64,000 bases of DNA, taken from the NCBI GenBank assembly GCA_902363455.1, contig CABJAC010000003.1:1-64000 (forward strand), given 5' to 3'. The notes under the pieces are model-generated. The model was not told where the DNA came from. It worked only from the letters and a program-made list of their open reading frames with translations, and made no database searches. Positions 1 through 8,215 of this stretch are shown piece after piece; position 1 is the first letter of the stretch, and each line of letters opens with the position of its first letter. The DNA is from Caryophanales bacterium (GTDB lineage: Bacteria; Bacillota; Bacilli; Exiguobacteriales; Exiguobacteriaceae). The translations under genes were made by a program, and so were the position numbers.

Positions 1-630
1 TTTTCCATTCGAAGAAGCTCGTTCTCCTGCTCAACTTTCTTCATCTCGATAGAAAGGCGTTCCACGTCCGTCAGTTCCTCAAAAGGTTTCATACGTCCAC
101 GGCCATCCATTAGTCCGTCAATCCCGTTTTTTTCATACTTTTGAACCCACTTGTAGATTTGTTGGTAGGAGACCCGATGGGTCTTCGCAGTTTCTTTATA
201 TTTCTTTCCGTTTTTAAGACAGTCCTTGACTATACTGACGCGTTCTTCGAATGTCGTGATTCTTCCTTTGGTCATAGTGGATCGCTCCTTTAGTAATCTG
301 CCTTCACTACGACCATTATAGTTTGAAATCCAACGTCTGAGTACGCTCGTACTGGAGATGTTTCGTTTTATGATGACGTCCATGACGGGCTCACCTTTTT
401 TCTAGCACGTCGCGCACAGCTCGGTCTTTAAATTCATTGGAATACTTCGTACATACTGATCGTTTTTCCAAAGCAGTGATACCGCCTTGACGATACATCT
501 GTCTCCATCTGAGTAGAGTCGATTGTGTAACCCCGAAGAGTCTTGCGACTTCCCACAACGTGGACACACCTTCTTCATAGGTTCGGATGGCATCTAGTTT
601 TTCACTAGCGGAACGCTTGAATTTGGACAT
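1..630 (-). pseudogene. IS3-family transposase OrfA, frameshifted and cut by the window edge
   Basis: The start is ATG at 630 with AAAAGGAGC upstream. The first 79 residues form a helix-turn-helix (VARLFGVTQSTLLRWRQMY) and end at a TGA at 391-393. Homologous sequence continues in the +1 frame without a stop to base 1: WISNYNGRSEG, then a second HTH (YKETAKTHRVSYQQIYKWV) and a leucine-rich end (KKVEQENELLRME) typical of the OrfA C-terminus. The switch falls in a run of six A (396-401 on the complement); five A would restore one frame. An internal ATG near 383 with AAAGGTGAG before it could restart translation, so a natural two-ORF form is possible. A DNA-binding role in transposition is inferred from the family. 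Confidence 0.7.
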
Positions 631-700
631 AGAAAAAAGCTCCTTTTAAAAGTAAACAGTTTTTCTTATTTCAACTGTCTACTTTTTGGGGAGCATATCA
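1..700 (-). mobile_element. IS3-family (IS150-like) insertion sequence, partial
   Basis: The element runs leftward and leaves the window at base 1, so only one end and the OrfA region are present. The outer end lies near 700, where the minus strand reads TGATATGCTCCCCAAAAAGT, a TG-start followed by the CCCC-AAAAAGT(A)GAC pattern usual for IS3-family inverted repeats. OrfA-type helix-turn-helix coding sequence fills the rest. The matching other end and the OrfB integrase (DDE) lie outside, so target duplication cannot be checked. The boundary at 700 is my estimate from the terminal CA/TG. Confidence 0.75.
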
Positions 701-721
701 TCAGAGACAAACAAGACCCGA

Positions 722-746
722 TTTCCTGCCTGAATGAGGCAGGAAA
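722..746. repeat. Perfect hairpin in intergenic DNA beside the IS end
   Basis: A 10-bp perfect inverted repeat (TTTCCTGCCT / AGGCAGGAAA) with a 5-base loop. Neither strand has a T run after the stem, so it is not a classical terminator. The rest of 701-890 shows no gene. Confidence 0.5.
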
Positions 747-890
747 ACTGGCTTGTGTCTCGCCTGAGGAAAGGGCGTGAAAAAACGAGTAATTCTTTTT
801 TGAATCAGCCCCATTTTGTTTGACAGGAATTTCTCGCTTTACGCAACTCTTTCAGCAAAAAGAAAGCATTCTAAAATCCGAATTGGATTA

Positions 891-2027
891 TCAACCCCTT
901 ATCCGCAAGACAAACATCATTCCGAGTCCCAGCAACAAACCGGTCAGACCGAGGTAAAAGTACGCCCCGTTTAAACCAATCGTCTGGCTGATATGTCCGA
1001 AACCGAGTCCTGCCGCCATCGTCGCGAGACTCTCGACGAACGAGACCGTCGAACTGCCGGTCGCCCGACGTTCATCCGGCAAACAGTCTTGTAACAACGT
1101 CGTTAAAACAGGTTCCGACCACCCGTAGATCAAAAAAATACCGATCAGCAGCAATACCGACCAACTGCCGTCCATCACGGCGAGCAGAATGATTCCACTC
1201 ATATACAGCAGCAACAAATAACACAGAACCGTATACGGACGTGTTGGTTTCGGCAACAGATTACCCATTCCCTGAGCCGTCATCAAGCTGATCAGAATGA
1301 TACCAAACCATGAAACGGCAATCCCCTGATCCCGGACATACAGTTGCCAAAACTCATCTAAAAAGGTGATTGTCGTACCAAACATGACGGTGAACAAGAC
1401 AATCCGGACAAACGCCGGTATTTTCAATAGACGATTCCATCCACTGTCATTCGTTCGTTCGGTCGCCGGCCGTGCACTGTGTGTGTCCGACAAAAGACAA
1501 CTCGCCAGTACCGCACAGACCAAAAAACCGAAGGAAAGATAATAATGGGTAATCAAATCAAACGATTGTGCGAGCCACGCTCCCAACAGAGCGGCCCCGC
1601 CTGCCGTCCCGAGACCAACCGCGTTCATTCGCCCGACCGTCTGCTCAAACCGATCACCTGCCCCGGTCTGTTGCATCGACTCGTACAACAACGCGTCTTC
1701 CGTTCCGCTGACGGCAGCTGTTCCAATCCCTGCCAGCACCATCGCGAATAAAAAGGACGACAGACTAAAGGCATGAAGCAGAACAAGAAACGAGAGGCAC
1801 TCAAACGACGTACCGATGATCATGCCCATCTTACGACCAAACCGGTCAACTATCAGACCAAATGGAATTTCCAACACGACCAGCGTCAACGCAAAAACGA
1901 TTTCCGCGTAGATGACATCTTGAATCGTCATTCCGCGTTGCTCCCAAAACAACCGCTCGATGACATAGGCCGGAATACAAGCTGTTGTAAAACGAATCAA
2001 GTAAAGAATCCGGATATTTCGACGCAA
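891..2027 (-). CDS. MFS transporter, 378 aa
   Basis: Major facilitator superfamily protein with about twelve hydrophobic segments. The loop after the second helix carries the MFS motif A form GLIVDRFGRKMG (residues ~56-67). The substrate is unknown; a drug or metabolite exporter is the default guess. The N-terminus (RNIRILYLIRF) looks complete. The start used here is TTG at 2027 because a TAA lies 7 to 9 bases upstream in frame. No Shine-Dalgarno precedes this TTG. A strong one (AAAGGAG) precedes an in-frame ATG at 2060 that opens a reading frame of only eight codons. Translation may therefore restart at the TTG, or the gene may carry a nonsense mutation near its start. It stands alone, downstream of the histidine kinase gene but separated from it by a terminator. 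Confidence 0.75.
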   Translation of the reverse strand: MRRNIRILYLIRFTTACIPAYVIERLFWEQRGMTIQDVIYAEIVFALTLVVLEIPFGLIVDRFGRKMGMIIGTSFECLSFLVLLHAFSLSSFLFAMVLAGIGTAAVSGTEDALLYESMQQTGAGDRFEQTVGRMNAVGLGTAGGAALLGAWLAQSFDLITHYYLSFGFLVCAVLASCLLSDTHSARPATERTNDSGWNRLLKIPAFVRIVLFTVMFGTTITFLDEFWQLYVRDQGIAVSWFGIILISLMTAQGMGNLLPKPTRPYTVLCYLLLLYMSGIILLAVMDGSWSVLLLIGIFLIYGWSEPVLTTLLQDCLPDERRATGSSTVSFVESLATMAAGLGFGHISQTIGLNGAYFYLGLTGLLLGLGMMFVLRIRG

Positions 2028-2033
2028 CCCGAC

Positions 2034-2060
2034 TTAACAAGGAGGACGGACAGGGTTCAT
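2034..2060 (-). CDS. Eight-codon leader ORF in frame with the MFS gene
   Basis: ATG AAC CCT ... TGT TAA encodes MNPVRPPC. It has the good ribosome site that the MFS gene lacks (AAAAAAAGGAG, 2070-2080 on the complement) and the same frame as the MFS ORF, with the TAA followed by GTC GGG TTG. It may be a leader peptide with coupled restart or the cut-off original N-terminus of the transporter. Homologue alignment would decide. Confidence 0.4.
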   Translation of the reverse strand: MNPVRPPC

Positions 2061-2150
2061 TTAAAACAACTCCTTTTTTTGAATAGAGTGAGTGCTTTCT
2101 TACCCATCATTTTCCCGTTTCCATCGCCTTACAATCCACTTTCGTTGTCC

Positions 2151-2190
2151 AAAACAAAAGACAGTGTGTTCCGGGGAACCCACTGTCTTT
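2151..2190 (-). terminator. Rho-independent terminator after the histidine kinase gene
   Basis: Stem AAAGACAGTG / CACTGTCTTT (2157-2166 with 2181-2190), GC-rich loop, followed on the minus strand by a T-rich tract. It ends the kinase transcript and separates it from the MFS gene. Confidence 0.75.
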
Positions 2191-2203
2191 GCTGTACGCA
2201 TCA

Positions 2204-4792
2204 TTATTTGTGTTTTCGAAGATGGTCATTTGATGATAAAGACGCCTCCACGATTTCTTCAAGCGATACCTCTGCTTGAACGAACGGCAGCTCGACTGTA
2301 AAGACCGAACCCTTTCCTTCCGTCGATTCCACATGGATCAACCCTTCATGCGCCCGGACGATTTCTTGACAAATCGCCAAGCCAAGACCGGTTCCGCCGA
2401 TTTTCCGGCTGTCGGAGTTATCGACCCGATAAAACTTACCAAACAACTCCGGTAACGCCTGACGCGGAATACCGATGCCTTCGTCCGAAACCGTGACCCG
2501 TAACCGGTCATCTAATTCCTCGAGTCGTAACTCCACCTGTCCGCCGTCCGGTGAATACTTGATGGCGTTATTGATCAGGTTTCCAAACAGTTGCCGCATC
2601 TTCGCTTCGTCCGCCTCGACCGGTCGTACTGGTGCATCGCCCGTCTCGAGACTCAATTGGTGATGCGTCGCGGAACCGGCTTGGAATTCGGCTACTTCTT
2701 GGATCAAGTTCGCCAGGTCAAGCTCCTTGAAATGATACTGCTGTTGACTCGATTCCATCCGCTGAACGTCGAGGAAATCATTCACGAGACTCGTCAGACG
2801 TTGTGTCTCGGTATGAATCGTCGTCAAGTAGCGTTGTTGCCGATCCGCCGGCAAATCTTTCGCCAGCATCAATTCCGTGTAGCCAAAGATTGAGGCGAGT
2901 GGTGTCCGCAGTTCATGGGAAACCGTCGATACGAATTCCGACTTCATCCGATCGATTCCCGTCTCAATCGTCACATCACGTAAGACGAGCATGGTTCCGC
3001 GGAATCGTCCGCCGTAATCGATGCCTTCCGCATAGACATGGACGAACCGTTCTTCTTTATTCAGAGATAATGACAGCCCTTCCGTCGGGATCTCATGACT
3101 GCACACACGGTCCATATAATCCAAGAACGCTTCATGTTGGTCGACTTGAACGGCCAACTCTTCGATCTTGACATCCAGCGTCATCAAACCGTCATCGTTG
3201 AACTGATCATGTGCCGGGTGGTGGAACAACGCCAATAACGGTTTATTGGCAAAGATTTTCCCGCCCTCGATGTAGATGACGGCTTCCCGGATCGAGTGCA
3301 ACAGTTTCGACGTTTTTTCTCGTTCCCGTTCGATTTCATCAAACACCCGCATCCGCAGAAGCGACAATGCCAATTGACGTGAGAACGACCAAATTTCTTC
3401 CGTCTGATCGTCATTAAACTGATCACGGTAACGAACAAGATAAATGCTTGCAATCATCGTATTTGTCGCCGGATCCATGACCGGGACGACCGTTTCATAC
3501 ATGCTGTATGGATACGGAAGCGGATGATCACTCGTGACCTGTTTCGTCGACCGGACAGCCCGTTTGTGCATGCGCGCCCGCTCGAGCAAGGACATCGAGG
3601 ACGTCAAGAGTTTACGTTCCTGATCAACAGTCATCCCGTAAGAGACGATATCCGTATAGCGGTCTTCCTCAAGGAAGACGATTGCCCCCAACTCGGCATC
3701 CGTGATTGTAATCAACTTCTCGATGATCGCCGGATAGGCCGTCAATGTTTCGCGTGACGCGAGGGTTTCCGTCAGTTCGTTCCGGTAACGTAAATGGGTT
3801 TCATTCCGTAACGTGATATCAAGGGCTTCTTCCAGCTCTTCTTGTTGGGTTTGCAACTCTTCTTGTTGCGCGACCAATTCTTCCTGCTGAATTTGCAGTT
3901 CGTCGTTACTGGAGACGAGTTGCATTTTTTGGGTGGAAATCGCCGCCGCCATTTGATTAAACGTCGTCGTCAATTCCCCGATTTCATCTCGTTCGTTCAC
4001 GACAGGGATTGGTGTAGCGTCTTCCCCTTTGGCCAATCGACTGCTTTCGCGGTTCAGTTGGCGCAACTGTCCCGTCAACTTCGACACGAACGGGCGAACG
4101 AGTAAGGCGATGATGAGTAACAGCACCGCTAAATTGATGAAGCCCAGCACCTGAGACGCATTCACTTGTTTTCCGAGTTTATCTTGTGCTGCCAACTCTT
4201 GTTGATTTAATGAATTCCGATAATCTGTAAAGACCGTTTCCATGTCGACGATGCTCGAGCTCATATCAGCTGCACTTTTCGTCTTGATGTTGAACTTCCG
4301 GTCCGGATCCAGTTGCGGTGCCTGTGTCACTTTTCCGAGCGTCGCCATCTGCAGGAACGGTTCGGTGACGTCACCGTCTTTTTTAGCCGCAACATAGTTC
4401 GTCAAGCTGGGCATGACGCGTTCCGTATAGGCACTATAAAGCGCCCGGGCATCCGTTGCGTATTGTTCTTCTTCTTTAAAACGCGCATTTTTTTCGAACC
4501 ACGTTGTCTGGCGATTGATGGCGTCTTTTTTCCGTTCGATTTCTTCAAGCATTGCCTCATCACCCAGCAGGACGAATCCACGCATTTCGTATTGAAGACT
4601 CTGCCAGGATTCGTATAAGTTCGTCGCTCGTGTGCGATGATCGTTCAACGTCAACAGTTCCTGACGCGAATCCTGCACTTGATTTTTCGTATAAAAGTAA
4701 ACACCGGCTGAGGTCAGCACGAGTGTCAGAATAATCATATAGAAGGCGAACATAATTTGGCGTCCAATCGTACGATTAAGCCATGATTTCAT
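2204..4792 (-). CDS. Orphan sensor histidine kinase (CHASE3-like, HAMP, GAF, PAS, HisKA, HATPase), 862 aa
   Basis: Membrane sensor kinase. TM1 is at residues ~13-35, followed by a CHASE3-like extracytoplasmic helical region to ~209, TM2 at ~210-233 and HAMP at ~234-288. Next comes a long Q/E coiled coil (~289-327, repeats of QQEELxxQQEEL), then a GAF-like domain (~335-480) and a PAS-like domain (~500-610). The phospho-acceptor is His626 (VSHELRTPL). The ATP-binding module has the N box NLINNAIKYSP (~735), G1 DEGIGIP (~769) and G2 GGTGLGLAI (~799). GAGGGGGATC precedes the ATG. No response regulator gene is adjacent, so its partner is unknown. Domain names other than HAMP/HisKA/HATPase are inferred from order and length. 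Confidence 0.9.
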   Translation of the reverse strand: MKSWLNRTIGRQIMFAFYMIILTLVLTSAGVYFYTKNQVQDSRQELLTLNDHRTRATNLYESWQSLQYEMRGFVLLGDEAMLEEIERKKDAINRQTTWFEKNARFKEEEQYATDARALYSAYTERVMPSLTNYVAAKKDGDVTEPFLQMATLGKVTQAPQLDPDRKFNIKTKSAADMSSSIVDMETVFTDYRNSLNQQELAAQDKLGKQVNASQVLGFINLAVLLLIIALLVRPFVSKLTGQLRQLNRESSRLAKGEDATPIPVVNERDEIGELTTTFNQMAAAISTQKMQLVSSNDELQIQQEELVAQQEELQTQQEELEEALDITLRNETHLRYRNELTETLASRETLTAYPAIIEKLITITDAELGAIVFLEEDRYTDIVSYGMTVDQERKLLTSSMSLLERARMHKRAVRSTKQVTSDHPLPYPYSMYETVVPVMDPATNTMIASIYLVRYRDQFNDDQTEEIWSFSRQLALSLLRMRVFDEIEREREKTSKLLHSIREAVIYIEGGKIFANKPLLALFHHPAHDQFNDDGLMTLDVKIEELAVQVDQHEAFLDYMDRVCSHEIPTEGLSLSLNKEERFVHVYAEGIDYGGRFRGTMLVLRDVTIETGIDRMKSEFVSTVSHELRTPLASIFGYTELMLAKDLPADRQQRYLTTIHTETQRLTSLVNDFLDVQRMESSQQQYHFKELDLANLIQEVAEFQAGSATHHQLSLETGDAPVRPVEADEAKMRQLFGNLINNAIKYSPDGGQVELRLEELDDRLRVTVSDEGIGIPRQALPELFGKFYRVDNSDSRKIGGTGLGLAICQEIVRAHEGLIHVESTEGKGSVFTVELPFVQAEVSLEEIVEASLSSNDHLRKHK

Positions 4793-4989
4793 CTATTGAT
4801 CCCCCTCCATCGTGTCATTGATGCACAATTTTTTCGTTTCTAAACTCTATTTTAAAGGTTTTTTATTGAATTCCACTAAATATGCTCAAAAAAGACCGCT
4901 TTTCATCTAACTTTAATCTAAACGGTTGTATGTTACAAACAGATGTCGGAAAAGCGGGGTTTTATTCTTCTCGTGATGGAATTTGATAC

Positions 4990-5019
4990 AAAAAAGCCCA
5001 CTCCGATGAACGGGTGGGC
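4990..5019 (-). terminator. Terminator after the His-tailed membrane protein gene
   Basis: Minus strand GCCCACCCG ... CGGAGTGGGC followed by TTTTTT. The rest of the 4793-5025 gap is AT-rich and holds no gene. Confidence 0.8.
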
Positions 5020-5025
5020 AACGAT

Positions 5026-5568
5026 TTAAAAATTCGAATGATTGGAATTTTGATGATCTGTCTGATGCTGATCGATATGCATCTGATGATGATCGTGGTG
5101 TGGGCTCGAATGACGACGGACCGGCTGCTCATCCGCTAATGGATCGCCTCCAAGCAGACCAAGCCGTGCATATTGCGTCAGAATGTCTTGTTTTGTTGTT
5201 TCTTCGATTAAATCCGTCTGTTGAATCAGCATCAAAATTCCTTTTGCGAGACGAACCGGTTCCAAATTCGTCTTTTCAACCGGAAATACCGACAAGGAAC
5301 GGATATAGGTCAAATAGTCTCGGGCACCCGATTCCGATGGTGTCACGAGTTGTGACGCATGATGCCGGAGTGATGTCGTGATTCCATTCGTCGAAATTCC
5401 TTTTGAGGCTGATGAAATCAATGAAATCACGATAACAGAAATAATCAGAACAAAAAAGATGACCATGAAAACCGGCATTCCGGCAAAAAAACCATCCCCG
5501 CCTTCTTCGAATGTCATGTCGTCGATTTCCGACAGCGATGCAAGGGTACGCATTCCAAATTCTCTCAT
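5026..5568 (-). CDS. Single-pass membrane protein with a histidine-rich C-terminal tail, 180 aa
   Basis: Function not recognised. One strong hydrophobic segment (residues ~31-53, MPVFMVIFFVLIISVIVISL) follows a short acidic N-terminus. A soluble middle part of mixed helix character follows (~60-150). The last ~25 residues are crowded with His, Asp, Asn and Gln (HHDHHQMHIDQHQ). Such tails often bind Zn, Ni or Co, which is inference only. The start is ATG at 5568 with CAGGAGGGAATTTGA before it. It is a single gene with its own terminator, next to but not overlapping the topB-coupled gene, on the same strand. Confidence 0.7.
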   Translation of the reverse strand: MREFGMRTLASLSEIDDMTFEEGGDGFFAGMPVFMVIFFVLIISVIVISLISSASKGISTNGITTSLRHHASQLVTPSESGARDYLTYIRSLSVFPVEKTNLEPVRLAKGILMLIQQTDLIEETTKQDILTQYARLGLLGGDPLADEQPVRRHSSPHHDHHQMHIDQHQTDHQNSNHSNF

Positions 5569-5638
5569 TCAAATTCCCTCCTGTTTGATTTGATTAACTT
5601 ACTTACGCAAATCAAACAGTCCAGGTTCCGGTTTAAAA

Positions 5639-6055
5639 TCAGTTTTCCAGTAACACTTCCGCATTAAACCAATCTTCCACAAACAACGAACCGTTCGGTG
5701 CGTCAATCTGATAGGAATAAAGAACAGCAAAATCACCGTCTGTCATCATCGGCAACGTCAGTTCACGTAAAACCGCTTTGACTTCCTCGGTCATCTCGGT
5801 TTCATAACGGACAAATCCATCCTCCCGGGTTTCCTGTTCCGTCAAATACGGCATCAATAAGGTTTTACCAAACGATTGTGGGTCATCAATGACTTCTGCT
5901 GTCACACCAAATAACTCTTCCGCCTCCAAAATCAACTCGTCCGCCGGTCCGACCGTCACTTCGTTTGGAAACCAGACGGTCAAGCGTGTCCCTTCCTTCA
6001 AAAATCGTTCAAACATCGGGATAAATGTTTGGTTCTCCATCAAATCGTAATGCAT
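5639..6055 (-). CDS. Unknown protein translationally coupled to topB, 138 aa
   Basis: I do not recognise a family. The protein is acidic and soluble with no membrane segment; the sequence alternates beta-like stretches (TRLTVWFPNEVTVG; DFAVLYSYQI) with acidic helices (DELILEAEELFGV). Its ATG at 6055 overlaps the topB stop (TGATG), so the two are almost certainly made from one mRNA by coupled translation. This links it to topB expression but does not prove a shared role. Confidence 0.7.
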   Translation of the reverse strand: MHYDLMENQTFIPMFERFLKEGTRLTVWFPNEVTVGPADELILEAEELFGVTAEVIDDPQSFGKTLLMPYLTEQETREDGFVRYETEMTEEVKAVLRELTLPMMTDGDFAVLYSYQIDAPNGSLFVEDWFNAEVLLEN

Positions 6056-8172
6056 CAGGCTTCTCCCTTCACGAATTCAAATTTTAGCTGGTTTTGTTCG
6101 AGGTATAACATCGCCCGGAACGTCCGTCCGTTCTTTTTCATGTCCAGCGGTTTCGTTTTTTCATGTGCCAACACCTTTTTCAGTTCTGCTTGCGTCAGGC
6201 GGGCACCGAGAATTGTTTTCGGTAACGTAAAACCACAGTTTTTTTTCTGATAGGCACTGCAGCCGTAGAATTTTCCGCGATCGAGTAATTCCGCCTGACA
6301 GACCGGACAGATCCCAACAGGACGGTTTGTCGCGCCCCGTGCCCGCTTCGCCGGCACTTGCGTCGGATCGACTTCGAGTTGTTCGACACGTGTTTTGGCA
6401 TCTTCGACGAGATGTTGTGACAACTTTTTAGCCTGTTCGACGAACTGCGCTGCCGAGGCCTCACCTTTCCCGATTTGGTCGAGCCGGCTTTCCCATTTTG
6501 CGGTCATCTCCGGCGAGGCAAGGATACTTCCGCTGACGGCTTCAATTAAAATTCGTCCCTTCGCCGTCGGGTGAATTTCTTTTTTCTTGACCTGAATGTA
6601 CTCACGTCGCTTCAGCCCGTCAATGATGCCGGCTCGGGTCGCCTCCGTTCCCAGCCCCTCGATTTCCTTCATGATTGCTTGCAGTTCATTTTCGAGGACC
6701 TTCCCGGCCGTTTTCATGCCGAGAATCAACGTTCCTTCGGTATACCGTTTAGGTGGTTCCGTTTGTTTCTCAAGCAACTTCGCACTTTTAATCGGCACCT
6801 GTTGTCCGATTTCGACCGCCGGTAAATCCAGTTCCTTCGCTTCGATTTGCAGCACACGTTTGAATCCGAGTTCCAGCGACCGGCTGCCTTTCGTGATGAA
6901 CCGGTCCTGCTCCCGCTGCGTAACGATCTCCGTTTTCTCGGAACGGGCATCCGGGGCAAAGGCGGCTAGAAAACGGCGAACGATCAAATCATAGACCTGC
7001 GCATCACGGCCCGACAATTTAGCGACTGCTCCGGCTTCTTCCGTCGGAATGATTGCATAGTGGTCACTGACTTTCGCCGAGTTGACATACCGTTTATTCG
7101 TCGCCGGATTTTTGGTCAGGACGTCGGTCAGTTCCGCATACTCCGGTTGTTTGAGAAGACGTTTTAAGATCGACGGAAACTGGCTGGCTTCGTCTTTTGA
7201 GACAAACGATGAGTCCGTCCGGGGATAACTGATCCAGCCTCGGATATAAAGTTTTTGGGCAATATCCAGCGTTTCTTTTGCCCCTAGACCAAAGCGTCGG
7301 CTCGCTTCCGTCTGTAATAAAGACAGACTGAACCAAAACGGCGGCTTTTCGACCTGTTCCGTTTTCTCGACTATGGCAATGATGCCTGTTCCCTTCGTCC
7401 GGGCTGCAATCGCCTCTGCCAGTTCACGGTCTGTAATCTTCGTCTGTTTTTTCGCATTGATGTACTTGCCTTTATATCGCGTGAAATCCGCTTCGACTTC
7501 AAAAAATGTTTCCGGTCGGAAGTTTTCAATCTGTTTTTCACGTTCGACGATCAAGGATAACGTCGGGGTCTGGACCCGTCCTAACGAAAAGACATCGGCA
7601 ATTCCTTTTTTCTTGAGCAAGGTCGTATAGGCACGCGAGGCGTTCATCCCGATCAGCCAGTCGGCACAGGCCCGGCTCATCGCTTCATGAAACAGATTTT
7701 CTGTTTCTTTTCCATCCAACAGATTGGCAAATCCATGGTCGACGGCTTGCGGAGTCAGACTCGATATCCAGAGTCGTTGGAGTGGCTTGGCATTATTCGC
7801 GAGGCGAAGAATCAGCCGGACAATTGCCTCTCCCTCTCGCTCGGCATCCGATGCTATAATGATGGAAGTTGTCGTCCGCTCATTTAACAATTTCTTGATC
7901 ACTTGGAATGCCTTGCTTTTCCCACGCGACAGGCGGTAATCAAACCGTTCGGGAATGATCGGAAGATGGTCATAGTTCCACCGTTTCCACTTGGCATCAT
8001 AATGCGCCGGTTCCTGCAGTTCACATAAATGTCCGACCGCGTACGCCAGTTTGGCACCCGCCGGAAAGCGATCGCACGGCTTAATTTCAATGTATCCGTC
8101 CCGCTTGACCGATGGATATGGCGCTGCGAGTTTTTCAGCTTGTTTTGGTTTTTCCGCAATGATTAATTGCAT
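6055..8172 (-). CDS. topB: DNA topoisomerase III (type IA)
   Basis: It relaxes and decatenates DNA by single-strand passage. The N-terminal Toprim domain starts MQLIIAEKPKQAEKLA and includes the acidic SDAEREGE motif near residue 105. The catalytic tyrosine is Tyr316 in GWISYPRTDS. The body contains the type IA family stretch EGLGTEATRAGII. The C-terminus carries one four-cysteine zinc-finger-like element (CPVCQ ... CSAYQKKNC) after a basic linker. The length of 705 aa is normal for Firmicute TopB. The stop overlaps the start of the 138-aa gene downstream. The gene upstream (EamA transporter) is divergent with a gap of only 43 bp. Confidence 0.95.
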   Translation of the reverse strand: MQLIIAEKPKQAEKLAAPYPSVKRDGYIEIKPCDRFPAGAKLAYAVGHLCELQEPAHYDAKWKRWNYDHLPIIPERFDYRLSRGKSKAFQVIKKLLNERTTTSIIIASDAEREGEAIVRLILRLANNAKPLQRLWISSLTPQAVDHGFANLLDGKETENLFHEAMSRACADWLIGMNASRAYTTLLKKKGIADVFSLGRVQTPTLSLIVEREKQIENFRPETFFEVEADFTRYKGKYINAKKQTKITDRELAEAIAARTKGTGIIAIVEKTEQVEKPPFWFSLSLLQTEASRRFGLGAKETLDIAQKLYIRGWISYPRTDSSFVSKDEASQFPSILKRLLKQPEYAELTDVLTKNPATNKRYVNSAKVSDHYAIIPTEEAGAVAKLSGRDAQVYDLIVRRFLAAFAPDARSEKTEIVTQREQDRFITKGSRSLELGFKRVLQIEAKELDLPAVEIGQQVPIKSAKLLEKQTEPPKRYTEGTLILGMKTAGKVLENELQAIMKEIEGLGTEATRAGIIDGLKRREYIQVKKKEIHPTAKGRILIEAVSGSILASPEMTAKWESRLDQIGKGEASAAQFVEQAKKLSQHLVEDAKTRVEQLEVDPTQVPAKRARGATNRPVGICPVCQAELLDRGKFYGCSAYQKKNCGFTLPKTILGARLTQAELKKVLAHEKTKPLDMKKNGRTFRAMLYLEQNQLKFEFVKGEA

Positions 8173-8215
8173 AGTTTCACCCTCATTTCCTTACTTCAGA
8201 CACGCGGAGGTTCAC

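Noticed and set aside
391..410. Programmed -1 frameshift in OrfA
   Set aside because: The -1 frame meets a stop within about ten codons; only the +1 frame continues with OrfA sequence.
8051..8215. Longer EamA protein starting at 8051
   Set aside because: The extra part lies inside topB and has no ribosome site; ATG 8216 has GGAGG and the family N-terminus.
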